NCBI GenBank assembly: GCA_030425925.1
Contig: JAUHZO010000008.1
Coordinates: 62,001 to 126,000 of the forward strand
DNA: 64,000 nt
Direction of reading: 5' to 3'
Origin: Alphaproteobacteria bacterium
Lineage (GTDB): Bacteria > Pseudomonadota > Alphaproteobacteria > Rhodobacterales > Rhodobacteraceae
Every line of letters starts with the position of its first letter. The stretch's first letter is position 1. Shown here one piece after another: positions 1-8,161 of the stretch. The notes beneath the pieces are model-generated. The model ran no database searches and had not been told where the DNA came from. It was given only the letters and a program-made list of their open reading frames with translations. The position numbers and the translations under genes are program-made.

Positions 1-507
1 GACATCACCCCCGAGACGCTGCCCGCGGCCCTGATGGACAGTGCCAACTGGACCGCGCTGGATCCTGGTGCGGATATCGTCGGGCTGGGCCAGCGGCCGG
101 ACTATGCCCAGATCTACCTGCTGCGCGACGGCACGCGCCTGTCGCTGGTGCTGCTGCCGATCTCGGGCCAGGGCTATAACGGCCGGATCGACGCCATCCT
201 CGCCTTGCGGGGCGACATGAACACCGTGGCGGGCCTTGCCGTCACCCGCCATGCCGAAACCCCGGGTCTTGGCGCCCGCATCGACGAGCCGGGCTGGCAG
301 GCCAGCTGGCCCGGGACCGAACTGCGCGACCAGGGCGGCACGCTGCGCTTTGCCGTGGCGCGCGGGCCGGCCTCCAGCGTGCACGAGGTGGACGGCATCA
401 CCGGCGCCACCCGCACCAGCAACGCCATGACGCGGATGATCCGGTTCTGGGTCGGGCCGGACGGCTATGGCCCGTTCCTCGACGCCGTCCGCCGGGGGGA
501 GTTCTGA
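1..507 (+). CDS. nqrC: Na+-translocating NADH:quinone reductase subunit C (C-terminal part)
   Basis: The reading frame is open from base 1, so the start lies upstream and 168 residues are visible. NqrC is a membrane-anchored periplasmic subunit of Na+-NQR that carries a covalently bound FMN. The FMN attachment motif (S/T)GAT is present as TGATRT; the acceptor Thr is encoded at 409-411. The fragment ends two bases before nqrD, and the order C-D-E-F matches the usual nqr operon, so nqrA and nqrB are expected upstream. The FMN is normally attached by the ApbE encoded five genes downstream. Confidence 0.95.
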   Translation, partial: DITPETLPAALMDSANWTALDPGADIVGLGQRPDYAQIYLLRDGTRLSLVLLPISGQGYNGRIDAILALRGDMNTVAGLAVTRHAETPGLGARIDEPGWQASWPGTELRDQGGTLRFAVARGPASSVHEVDGITGATRTSNAMTRMIRFWVGPDGYGPFLDAVRRGEF

Positions 508-509
508 TC

Positions 510-1175
510 ATGGCGCGCCGTCCCGACCTGCTGGACACGCTGAGCGCACCGCTGCTGCGGCAGAACCCGGTGACACTGCAGATCCTTGGCATCTGCTCGG
601 CGCTGGCGGTGACCACCTCGCTGGCCACCGCGCTGACCATGGCGGTGTCGCTGACCGTGGTGCTGACGCTGGCCGCCGGGGTGATCTCGGCCATCCGGGC
701 GCATATCCCCGAAACCATCCGCCTGATCGTGCAGATCGTCATCATCGCCTCGCTGGTGATCGTGATCGACCAGGTGCTGCAGGCCTGGTTTGCCGAGATC
801 AGCCGCGCGCTGTCGGTCTTTGTCGGGCTGATCACCACCAATTGCCTGGTGCTGGGCCGGACCGAAGCCTATGCCCGCTTTCACGCCCCGCTGCCCGCCA
901 TGGTCGACGCCTTCGGCAACGGGCTGGGCTATTCGCTGGTGCTGATCGTCATCGGCGCGCTGCGCGAGTTGTTCGGCAAGGGCGAGCTTATGGGGATCGA
1001 GGTGCTGCCGCTGGCCAGTTCGGGCGGCTGGTACACCCCGCTCAGCCTGATGCTGCTGGCCCCGTCGGCCTTCTTCCTGCTGGGCGGGCTGGTCTGGGCG
1101 ATCCGCAGCTGGCGGCCGGAGCAGGTGGAAGCGCCGGAATTTGTCCCGCCCGCCCGCACGGAGCCCGCGGAATGA
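510..1175 (+). CDS. nqrD: Na+-NQR subunit D, integral membrane
   Basis: This 221-residue, six-helix-type membrane protein has the length expected for NqrD. Cys29 (GIC) and Cys112 (TNC) sit in the conserved half-helix positions. In the Vibrio enzyme the equivalent cysteines, with those of NqrE, hold the intramembrane iron-sulfur centre. A short charged C-terminal tail (about residues 200-221) follows the last helix. It starts two bases after nqrC and its TGA overlaps the nqrE ATG, which indicates translational coupling. Confidence 0.96.
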   Translation: MARRPDLLDTLSAPLLRQNPVTLQILGICSALAVTTSLATALTMAVSLTVVLTLAAGVISAIRAHIPETIRLIVQIVIIASLVIVIDQVLQAWFAEISRALSVFVGLITTNCLVLGRTEAYARFHAPLPAMVDAFGNGLGYSLVLIVIGALRELFGKGELMGIEVLPLASSGGWYTPLSLMLLAPSAFFLLGGLVWAIRSWRPEQVEAPEFVPPARTEPAE

Positions 1176-1786
1176 GCGATCTGTGGAGCCTGTTCCTGTC
1201 GGCCGGGCTGGCCGAAAACATGCCGCTCAGCCTTTTTCTGGGGCTTTGCACCTTCCTCGCGCTGTCCAGACGCCCGGAAAGCGCGCTGGGGCTTGGCGTG
1301 GCGATGACCGCGGTGATGGGGGTGACTGTGCCGCTGAACCAGCTGATCTACCAGGCGGTGCTGGCACCGGGCGCCTGGGCCTGGGCGGGACGGCCCGAGA
1401 TCGACCTGTCCTACCTGTCGCTGATCGCCTTCATCGGCGTGATCGCCGCCGTCGTGCAATTGCTGGAAATGGTGCTGGAGCGGTTCTTTCCCGCGATCCA
1501 TGCCGCCTTTGGCGTGTTCCTGCCGCTGCTGACGGTGCAATGCGCGATCCTGGCGGGCAGCCTGTTCATGGTCGAGCGCCAGTTCAGCCTGGCCGAATCC
1601 GCGGTGTTCGGGCTGGGCAGCGGCGCGGGCTTTGCGCTGGCGGTGGTGATGCTGAGCGCGGTGCGCACCCGGCTGGCCTATGCCGACCTGCCGGACGGGC
1701 TGCGCGGGCTGGGCATCACCTTCATCCTGGCCGGGCTGATGTCGCTGGGCTTTTCGGCTTTTGTCCAGGTGGTGCCCGTGCCATGA
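1172..1786 (+). CDS. nqrE: Na+-NQR subunit E, integral membrane
   Basis: This 204-residue hydrophobic protein is homologous to NqrD and of normal NqrE length. Cys26 (GLC) and Cys124 (VQC) are the expected iron ligands, pairing with those of NqrD at the pseudo-symmetry axis of the complex. The ATG at 1172 overlaps the nqrD stop by four bases, and the gene's own TGA overlaps the nqrF start. The start is chosen for this overlap and because the protein then aligns from its first helix. Confidence 0.96.
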   Translation: MSDLWSLFLSAGLAENMPLSLFLGLCTFLALSRRPESALGLGVAMTAVMGVTVPLNQLIYQAVLAPGAWAWAGRPEIDLSYLSLIAFIGVIAAVVQLLEMVLERFFPAIHAAFGVFLPLLTVQCAILAGSLFMVERQFSLAESAVFGLGSGAGFALAVVMLSAVRTRLAYADLPDGLRGLGITFILAGLMSLGFSAFVQVVPVP

Positions 1787-3006
1787 TCGAAGTGATCCTG
1801 GGCAGTCTTGTCGTCATCGCGCTGATCACCCTGCTGACGCTGGGGCTTTTGGCGGCGCGCCGGGTTCTGGTGCCCCGGGGTGCGCTGGACGTGACGGTCA
1901 ACGACAGCCTGCACCTGGGCGCGGCACGCGGCGCGCGGCTGCTGGCGGTGCTGCACGACGGCGGCGTCCACATTCCCGCCGCCTGTGGCGGGTCCGGCAC
2001 CTGCGGGCTGTGCCGCGTCACCGTGACCGGCGAGGGCGCGGGCCAGCCCCAGGCGACAGAACGCGGCGTGCTCAGCGGGGCCGAGCGGCGCGCGCATGTG
2101 CGGCTGGCCTGCCAGACCCGGCTGCGCGGCGATTGCGCCGTCACCGTCCCGCAGGACATCCTGAGCGCGGGCGGCGGCTTTGCCTGCCGCGTCGTCTCGA
2201 CCCGGATGCTGGCCCCGCTCATTCGCGAGCTCGTGCTGGAGTTGCCCGAGGACCAGCCCTTTGCCTTCCGCGCCGGCGGCTTCATGCAGATCACCGCGCC
2301 GCCCTTTGCGCTGGACTTTGCCACGCTGGACCTGCCTCCCGCCTGGCGCACGGTCTGGCGCGATGCCGGCTGGCGGCGGCTGCAGGTGCAGTCCGACACG
2401 CCCGTCACCCGCGCCTATTCGCTGGCCAACCGGGCCGGGGATCGCCGCGTGGCGGTGTTCAACATCCGCCTTGCCGTGCCCCCCGCGGGACAGGAGGACA
2501 GCGTGCCGCCCGGGCGGGTGTCGTCCTGGCTGTTCTCGCTGAACGTGGGCGACCGGGTCGAGGTCTCGGGGCCCTTCGGCGATTTCCACGTCCAGCCCAC
2601 CCGGCGCGAGATGGTCTTTGTCGGCGGCGGCGTGGGCATGACACCGCTGCGCGCGATGATCCACGAACAGCTGGGGGCCGGCACGACGCGACGCATCCGC
2701 TATTTCTATGGCGCCCGCAGCGCCGGTGACATGTTCTATACCGAGGAGTTCGAGGCGCTGGCCGCAGAGCACCCGAATTTCAGCTGGACTCCGGCATTGT
2801 CGGACCCGGCCCCGGGCGACCGCTGGACCGGGGCCACCGGCTTTGTGCACGAGGCGCTGCGCGCCGCCATGGCCGCCCATCCCGCGCCGGAGACCTGCGA
2901 ATACTACCTGTGCGGCCCGCCGGTGATGGTGTCGGCCGTGCTGGCCACGCTCGACCGCCTGGGGGTCGAGCCTGAATCCATCTTTCACGACGATTTCGGA
3001 GTGTGA
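1783..3006 (+). CDS. nqrF: Na+-NQR subunit F, NADH-oxidising
   Basis: This 407-residue protein has the usual NqrF length and is the entry point for NADH electrons. An N-terminal helix (about residues 3-25) anchors it in the membrane. A plant-type [2Fe-2S] ferredoxin domain follows, with Cys68, Cys74, Cys77 and Cys110. A ferredoxin-NADP reductase-like module then carries the FAD motif RAYSLAN (210-216) and an NADH-binding GGGVGMTP segment. Electrons pass NADH to FAD to [2Fe-2S] and on to the NqrD/E iron centre and the flavins. It overlaps nqrE by four bases. Confidence 0.97.
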   Translation: MIEVILGSLVVIALITLLTLGLLAARRVLVPRGALDVTVNDSLHLGAARGARLLAVLHDGGVHIPAACGGSGTCGLCRVTVTGEGAGQPQATERGVLSGAERRAHVRLACQTRLRGDCAVTVPQDILSAGGGFACRVVSTRMLAPLIRELVLELPEDQPFAFRAGGFMQITAPPFALDFATLDLPPAWRTVWRDAGWRRLQVQSDTPVTRAYSLANRAGDRRVAVFNIRLAVPPAGQEDSVPPGRVSSWLFSLNVGDRVEVSGPFGDFHVQPTRREMVFVGGGVGMTPLRAMIHEQLGAGTTRRIRYFYGARSAGDMFYTEEFEALAAEHPNFSWTPALSDPAPGDRWTGATGFVHEALRAAMAAHPAPETCEYYLCGPPVMVSAVLATLDRLGVEPESIFHDDFGV

Positions 3007-3011
3007 CGGCC

Positions 3012-3995
3012 ATGACGCAAGACAGACACCCGACCACCCGCCGCCGCATGCTGGGTCTGACGGCGGCGGCGCTGGCCTGGCCGGTGACCGGGCGCGCCGC
3101 GGCGCTGGAAACGGCCGGCGGCGCGGCCTTTGGCACCTCCTGGCGCATTGCCGGGCCGGATGGCGCGGGGCTTGCCCGGCTTGTCGCGCCGTTTGCGGCG
3201 CTCTTTGCACAGATCGACCACCAGATGTCGCCCTGGCGCGAGGACAGCGCGCTGAGCCGGTTCAACCGCGCGGGCCGTGGTCTTCACCCGTTACCCGGGG
3301 AGATGCTGCACGTGGCGGCCGCGGCGCTGACACTGGCGGGCACAAGCGGCGGCGCGTTCGACCCCACCGTGGGCCCCCTGGTGGCGCGCTGGGGTTTCGG
3401 CCCGATCCGCGACGGCGGCCTGCCCGGCCCGTCGGCGCTCTGGCCCGAAGGGAGCGGCCTCGTCAAGGACGCAGCCGGTGCCACGCTGGACCTTTGCGGC
3501 ATCGCCAAGGGCCGCGCGCTGGACCGCGCCGCGGCACTGGTGCGCGGGCTGGGACATCGCGCGGCGCTGATCGACCTCGGTGGCGAGCTGACCGCCATCG
3601 GGCGGCATCCCTCGGGCCGCGACTGGCAGGTGGCGGTGGAAGACGGGCGCGGCGCCGCCGAACCCGCCGCCGTGATGCGCCTGCCCGACGGTCTGTCGGT
3701 GGCCAGTTCGGGCCAGCGCCACCAGAGCTATCTTGTGGGGGATCGCGCCTATGGCCACATCATCGACCCGGCCAGGGCCGCCCCTGCCACCGGGCGTCTG
3801 ACCGCGGTCAGCGTGCTGCATCCCAGCGCGATGATGGCGGATGGCTGGGCCACCGCGCTCTTTGCCGCGGGGGCGGCAACCGGCCCTGCGCTGGCCCGCC
3901 GTGCCGGCCTGTCGGCGCTGTTTCAGATCGCCGGGCCCGACGACGGGCGGCCCCTGCTGCTCAGCACCGGCGATTTCGGCGGGGTGCTGCTGTGA
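3012..3995 (+). CDS. apbE: FAD:protein FMN transferase (ApbE)
   Basis: ApbE cleaves FAD and attaches FMN to Thr in the S(T)GAT motif of NqrB and NqrC in the periplasm. The protein has 327 residues. The N-terminus TTRRRMLGLTAAALA looks like a twin-arginine-type signal, consistent with export. Family features include MSPWREDSALSRFN, the DLCGIAKG segment and the DLGGE motif. I chose ATG 3012 because GGAG lies 10 bases upstream. A GTG at 3003 overlapping the nqrF stop is possible and would add three residues. Its position inside the nqr operon fits a maturation role. Confidence 0.93.
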   Translation: MTQDRHPTTRRRMLGLTAAALAWPVTGRAAALETAGGAAFGTSWRIAGPDGAGLARLVAPFAALFAQIDHQMSPWREDSALSRFNRAGRGLHPLPGEMLHVAAAALTLAGTSGGAFDPTVGPLVARWGFGPIRDGGLPGPSALWPEGSGLVKDAAGATLDLCGIAKGRALDRAAALVRGLGHRAALIDLGGELTAIGRHPSGRDWQVAVEDGRGAAEPAAVMRLPDGLSVASSGQRHQSYLVGDRAYGHIIDPARAAPATGRLTAVSVLHPSAMMADGWATALFAAGAATGPALARRAGLSALFQIAGPDDGRPLLLSTGDFGGVLL

Positions 3996-4174
3996 TCGAG
4001 CTGGCGCTGGCCATGGCAATCATCCTGCTGGCCGCCGGCGGGCTGGCGCTGGGGCTGGCCTTCGGCCGCCCGCCCGTGCGCCAGGGCTGTGCCGCTCTGG
4101 CCGGGCGGGGCGAGGCCTGCGCCACCTGCCCGCACCGCGCCGACCAACCCGACCCGGAGGAGCCCGCGCCATGA
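3992..4174 (+). CDS. nqrM: Na+-NQR maturation protein NqrM
   Basis: This 60-residue protein has one N-terminal membrane helix (about residues 2-25), then a cysteine-rich tail with Cys33, Cys43 and Cys46. Known NqrM (DUF539) has the same layout and is needed to assemble Na+-NQR, probably by delivering iron to the NqrD/E centre. Cys33 falls at the position I recall as essential in the Vibrio protein; I have not aligned them. It starts at a GTG overlapping the apbE stop (GTGA) and ends overlapping the next ATG. Confidence 0.9.
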   Translation: MIELALAMAIILLAAGGLALGLAFGRPPVRQGCAALAGRGEACATCPHRADQPDPEEPAP

Positions 4175-4563
4175 GCCGTATCCATGTCCGCAGCCTGATG
4201 CGTACGGGCTTTGTCAGCCTGGCCCCGCAGGACCCGATCCGCCGCGCCGTGGCGGCGCTGGCGGCCGGGCGCGCCGCCGCCGCCCCGGTGCTGACCGAAG
4301 ACGGGCGGCTGGCGGGCATCCTGACCCAGAAGGACTGCTTTCGCCCCGCCCTGCATGCCAGCTATTACCGCGAATGGACCGGCTGCGTGGCCGATCACAT
4401 GAGCGCGGAGGTCGTCACCATCGACGCCGAAGACGACGTGATGCAGGCGGCAGAGCTGTTCCTGTCGGTGCCGCACCGGGTGGTGCCGGTCGTCCGTGGC
4501 GCGCAGCTGGCCGGGCTGCTGCACCGTTCGGACGTGCTGGCGGCGCTGACCGAGGCCGGCTGA
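4171..4563 (+). CDS. Two-CBS-domain protein at the end of the nqr operon
   Basis: This 130-residue protein consists almost entirely of two CBS repeats (about residues 8-60 and 70-127), with the typical VAALAAGRAAAAPVLTEDG and VPHRVVPVVRG cores. CBS pairs usually sense adenine nucleotides or act as regulatory subunits. The ATG overlaps the nqrM stop (ATGA), so it is translated with the Na+-NQR genes. A role in tuning the complex to cell energy state is an inference from position only. It has no transporter or enzyme domain. Confidence 0.85.
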   Translation: MSRIHVRSLMRTGFVSLAPQDPIRRAVAALAAGRAAAAPVLTEDGRLAGILTQKDCFRPALHASYYREWTGCVADHMSAEVVTIDAEDDVMQAAELFLSVPHRVVPVVRGAQLAGLLHRSDVLAALTEAG

Positions 4564-4577
4564 GCCGCGCCTCAGCC
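4558..4577. terminator. Symmetric hairpin across two convergent stop codons
   Basis: GGCTGAG (4558-4564), a six-base loop and CTCAGCC (4571-4577) form a perfect 7-bp stem. It contains the TGA of the CBS gene and the TGA of dgcN on the other strand. It can serve as a bidirectional terminator; no T-run follows. Confidence 0.55.
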
Positions 4578-5621
4578 GCCGCCCCGCGCCGCCATCACCG
4601 CCTCGGCCAGCACGCCTGCCCCGTCACGGACCGGATCGGCCACCGGCAGGCCGGTCTCGGCAGCAACGCGGGCCACCGCATCGGCGGCCCCGGCGGCGTC
4701 CAGCGCGCTGGTGTTCAGCGCAATGCCCAGCACCCGCGGCGCGGTCAGCGCCCCGGCGGCCGCCGCCGTGCGTTCGTTCAGCGTGATGACGTCGCCAAGC
4801 GGCGGGATGCGGACGTGATCCATCGTGTCCAGCGTCTGCATGCCCGCGCGGTGGCACAGGATCAGCGCGTTGCACTGGCTGCCGCGCATCAGCGGCAGCG
4901 TCGCCGTGCTGCCGGGATGCAGCAAGGACCCCTGCCCCTCGATCACCAGCACGTCATGTCCTGAGGCCTCCATCACCAGCCGTTCGACCGCGCCGGCGGC
5001 GTGATCGACCCGGAAGGCATCCAGCGGGATGCCGCGCCCGGTGATGGCGATCCCGGTCTGGCCCGAGGCAAGAAAGGCCGCGTCCACGCCCCGCGCCTCA
5101 AGCGCGTGGGTCAGTTCCAGCCCGGCGGTCATCTTGCCCACCGCCATGTCGGTGCCCACCATCAGCACGCGCAGGTTGTCCAGCCGCGCCGCGCGCGCCG
5201 TGGCGATGTCGGGCAGATCGCCCTGCGGCGTGCGGATGTCCCAGACCCATTGCCCCGCCTGCAGCCCCGACCCCAGCACCGGGGCCAGCTGATCGTGCAT
5301 GCCGTTGACCACGCTCATCCCGCGCGCAACCGCCTCGTGCAGCATTGCCATCCAGTCCGGCGGCACCCGTCCGCCCGATGGCGCGGTGCCCAGCACCAGC
5401 ACTTCGGCGCCCAGCGCCAGCGCCGCGTCGAGCGTGTCGACAATGGGCACGTCGCTGGACACGGTCGAGACATCGCGCACACGCCGCCCGGCCTTGGTGC
5501 TGTCGATCACCGCCACGGCGGGGTTGCGGCCATAGCGCAGGATGCCTTCGGCCATCTTGGCGTTGAGCAGGCCCATCGTGGCCTCGGCAAAGAGGGCGAT
5601 CTTCTGATGGGGCTCAAGCAT
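4572..5621 (-). CDS. dgcN: DgcN-type N-acetyltransferase (DUF1611)
   Basis: This 349-residue DUF1611 protein has a P-loop-like segment, GTDMAVGKMT, in its middle and the conserved GHDVLVIEGQGSLLHPG motif. In marine bacteria DgcN is known to N-acetylate D-glutamate, after which DgcA racemises N-acetyl-D-glutamate. The gene directly follows dgcA, overlapping it by eight bases, as in those pairs. I chose ATG 5621 because GGAG lies nine bases upstream; an ATG at 5639 would add six residues. It is the last gene of an 11-gene operon. Substrate specificity is inferred from family and neighbour. Confidence 0.82.
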   Translation of the reverse strand: MLEPHQKIALFAEATMGLLNAKMAEGILRYGRNPAVAVIDSTKAGRRVRDVSTVSSDVPIVDTLDAALALGAEVLVLGTAPSGGRVPPDWMAMLHEAVARGMSVVNGMHDQLAPVLGSGLQAGQWVWDIRTPQGDLPDIATARAARLDNLRVLMVGTDMAVGKMTAGLELTHALEARGVDAAFLASGQTGIAITGRGIPLDAFRVDHAAGAVERLVMEASGHDVLVIEGQGSLLHPGSTATLPLMRGSQCNALILCHRAGMQTLDTMDHVRIPPLGDVITLNERTAAAAGALTAPRVLGIALNTSALDAAGAADAVARVAAETGLPVADPVRDGAGVLAEAVMAARGGG

Positions 5622-6648
5622 CCTGCAGGTCTCCGCCATGGCCGGGCCGGTCTTCGGGCAGCGTCACGCCGTTGGCAAAGGGCGCGCCGGTGGCCGGGTC
5701 CGGATCGAGATTGAGATGGGAATCAAGGTCGATATAGTCGAACAGCGCCGACAGCGAGGCCCCCGCCGCGATCGACACGGCGCTTTCGCCCATGCAGCCG
5801 ATCATCGTCTTCAGCCCGTGCGCCCGCGCGGTGGCGACGATGCGCAGCGCCTCGGTGATGCCACCGCATTTCATCAGCTTGAGGTTCACGCCGTCGACGC
5901 AATGGGCAAAACCGGGGATGTCGGCAGAAAGGCGGCAGCTTTCGTCGACAAAGATCGGCAGGGCCCGGTCGCGGAACAGCTCGGGCAGCTGGTCCTCGGC
6001 TCCGCGCACCAGCGGCTGTTCGACATATTCCACACCGCGGTCCGCCAACCAGCCCATCATGTGGCGCGCGTCCATCAAGGACCAGCCGCCATTCGCGTCC
6101 ACCCGCAGCGCCGCGCCGCTGTCCCGCGCGCTGTCCAGCACGGCAGAAAACATCGCTTTGTCCGCCTCGATCCCGTCGGGCGTGCCCAGCTTGATCTTGA
6201 GCGCCCGTGCCCCCCGCTCCAGCAGCAGCGGCACCCGGTCGCGCACCACTTCGGGCGGGTTGATGCCCACGGTGACCGAACTGACCACACCGCGCCGCGC
6301 CAGCCCCAGCATGGCATAAAGCGGCAGCCCGGCCTGTTTGGCCCGCAGATCCCACAGCGCCATGTCCAGCGCCGCCTGCGCGCAGGGCGCCACCTCTGCC
6401 GCCTGCATCGCCGCCCAGATGTCGTGGATCGCCCCATTGACACCATCGGCGCAGAAGCGTTCGAGCATGGCCTGCCCGATTTCCGCGGTGGCGGCCCCTT
6501 CGCTGGCACCCGGGGCCATTTCGCCCCAGCCGGTGACGCCGTCCTCGGTCACGGCGACAAACAGGTTCTCGCCGCCTGCGATCTCGCCGCGGCTGATGCG
6601 CAGCGGAAAGCGTTTCTTCAGATAGATCGTGCGGAACGTCACTTTCAT
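5614..6648 (-). CDS. dgcA: Enolase-superfamily N-acetyl-D-glutamate racemase (DgcA-like)
   Basis: This 344-residue member of the mandelate racemase/dipeptide epimerase family has the catalytic KIK pair (Lys151, Lys153), the metal ligands Asp184 (DANGGW), Glu210 (EQP) and Asp235 (DES), and the opposite-face lysine segment NLKLMKCGG (255-263). Proteins of this type beside DgcN racemise N-acetyl-D-glutamate. A dipeptide (L-Ala-D/L-Glu) epimerase activity is the main alternative. The start codon overlaps the upstream stop (ATGA), so it is co-translated with the amidohydrolase gene. Confidence 0.82.
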   Translation of the reverse strand: MKVTFRTIYLKKRFPLRISRGEIAGGENLFVAVTEDGVTGWGEMAPGASEGAATAEIGQAMLERFCADGVNGAIHDIWAAMQAAEVAPCAQAALDMALWDLRAKQAGLPLYAMLGLARRGVVSSVTVGINPPEVVRDRVPLLLERGARALKIKLGTPDGIEADKAMFSAVLDSARDSGAALRVDANGGWSLMDARHMMGWLADRGVEYVEQPLVRGAEDQLPELFRDRALPIFVDESCRLSADIPGFAHCVDGVNLKLMKCGGITEALRIVATARAHGLKTMIGCMGESAVSIAAGASLSALFDYIDLDSHLNLDPDPATGAPFANGVTLPEDRPGHGGDLQDA

Positions 6649-7673
6649 GCCGCGCCCTCCGTGATGCCGGTCAGAAATGAGGCCAGGTTGCGGCCCAGCG
6701 CGTCCGAGACATAGCCGCCTTCCTGCACCAGAAGCAGCGGACGTCCCAGCACCGCGATGCGCGCGGCGATGGCGCGGAAGCCGGCGGTTGTCACCGCAAG
6801 GCCCTGGAACGGATCGTCTTCATGGGCGTCGAGCCCCAGCGCCACGACCACCACATCGGCGCCAAAGGCGTCGATGCGCGCCAGCGCGGTGTCGAGCGCC
6901 TTCAGATAGCCCGCATCGCCGGTGCCGCGCGGCAGCGGCAGGTTGAGATTGGCCCCCAGCCCCGCCCCTTCGCCGCGTTCCTGAGCATGGCCCCAGAAGA
7001 ACGGATAGAAGCGCGCGGGATCGGCATGGATCGAGACCGTCAGCACATCGCTTGTGGCATAGAACACGCCCTGGGTGCCGTTGCCGTGATGCACGTCCAC
7101 ATCCAGGATCGCGGGCCGCAGCCCGGCCTCGTGGAACTGGGCGGCGGCGATGGCCGAATTGTTGAGAAAGCAGAACCCGCCTGCCAGATCGCCGAACGCG
7201 TGATGGCCCGGCGGACGGCACAGCGCATAGGCCGCGGGTTCGCCGGACAGCACCGCCTCGGCCCCGGTGAGCGCGGTCTGCGCCGACAGATAGGCGGCGT
7301 CCCAGGTGTGTTCCGAAATCGGGCAGGCCGTATCCGCCTGGTGAAAGCCCGCCTGTCCCACCGCCGACAGCGGATAGCCGTCGCTGCGGCTGGCGGGATG
7401 GACATTGGGGATGACCTCGGCCCCGGCCCCGTCGATGCGCTGCCAGCGGGTGTAGATCGTGCGCAGGAAGGCGAGGTATTCGGCGCTGTGCACCCGCGCG
7501 ATGGGGCCCGGGCCAAAATCTTCCGGGGGTTCGAAGACGCAGCCCGCCGCTTCGGCCCCGGCGCGCAGCAGGTCGATGCGCGCGGGCACCTCGGGATTGG
7601 GCAGCAGCGCGCCATTGGCCATGAAGTGTTTCGGGTCGTGCGCCGCCTGGCGCGGGTCGAGAAAGGCTTTCAC
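6645..7673 (-). CDS. Histone-deacetylase-family amidohydrolase (acetylpolyamine amidohydrolase-like)
   Basis: This 342-residue zinc hydrolase has the His pair in RPPGHH (His157, His158), zinc ligands Asp193 and His195 (DVDVHHGNG) and Asp282 (GLDAHEDDP), and a late GGY tyrosine. Bacterial relatives remove acetyl groups from acetylpolyamines or other N-acetyl small molecules. It lies between a GNAT gene and the dgcA-dgcN pair, which handles N-acetylated amino acids. It could therefore supply the deacetylation step of that route; this is inference. It starts at a GTG overlapping the GNAT stop. Confidence 0.85.
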   Translation of the reverse strand: MKAFLDPRQAAHDPKHFMANGALLPNPEVPARIDLLRAGAEAAGCVFEPPEDFGPGPIARVHSAEYLAFLRTIYTRWQRIDGAGAEVIPNVHPASRSDGYPLSAVGQAGFHQADTACPISEHTWDAAYLSAQTALTGAEAVLSGEPAAYALCRPPGHHAFGDLAGGFCFLNNSAIAAAQFHEAGLRPAILDVDVHHGNGTQGVFYATSDVLTVSIHADPARFYPFFWGHAQERGEGAGLGANLNLPLPRGTGDAGYLKALDTALARIDAFGADVVVVALGLDAHEDDPFQGLAVTTAGFRAIAARIAVLGRPLLLVQEGGYVSDALGRNLASFLTGITEGAA

Positions 7674-8161
7674 GTTGTCGCTCCCATGAACGCGGTCAGG
7701 TTTGCGCCGTCCAGCACCGCCGTCCTGTCCTGATCGCGGATGTCAAAGCCCAGATGACGGTAAAACGCCAGGGCGCGGGTATTGTCCCGGTAGACCAGCA
7801 GCCGCAAGGCCCCGGCCTGCCAGCGCCGCCCGCCTTCGTGCATCGCGGCGCGCAGCAGGCGCTGCCCCAGCGCCTGACGCCGTGCCGGCCCCGCCACCCA
7901 GAGATCCGAGACGTAGACCGCGGTGCTGCCCAGCATGGTGGACAGGATCGGGTTGCAGAGCGCAAGGCCCCGCACCTGCCCGCCCGCCTCGGCAAGGATG
8001 CAAAAACCATAGCCCGCGGGCCCGAAGAGCGCCGCCTGCACCCGTTCGGACGTGGCGTGGAACGGATCGCCCAGATCGGTCGCAAGGCCGCGCAGCGCCT
8101 GCATGACCAGCGCCAGATCGTCCGGGCCCGCCAGCCGCAGCCCGGTCTCAGAAGCCGACAT
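7670..8161 (-). CDS. GNAT-family N-acetyltransferase
   Basis: This 163-residue protein has the GNAT fold signatures: VYVSDLWVAGPARRQALGQ for the acetyl-CoA-binding strand and loop, and NTRALAFYRHLGF near the C-terminus. The substrate is not evident. The ATG at 8161 overlaps the end of the BKACE gene by 14 bases and the TGA overlaps the next start, so it belongs to the operon. With an acetyl-hydrolase and dgcN nearby, three of the 11 genes concern N-acetyl groups. Confidence 0.85.
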   Translation of the reverse strand: MSASETGLRLAGPDDLALVMQALRGLATDLGDPFHATSERVQAALFGPAGYGFCILAEAGGQVRGLALCNPILSTMLGSTAVYVSDLWVAGPARRQALGQRLLRAAMHEGGRRWQAGALRLLVYRDNTRALAFYRHLGFDIRDQDRTAVLDGANLTAFMGATT

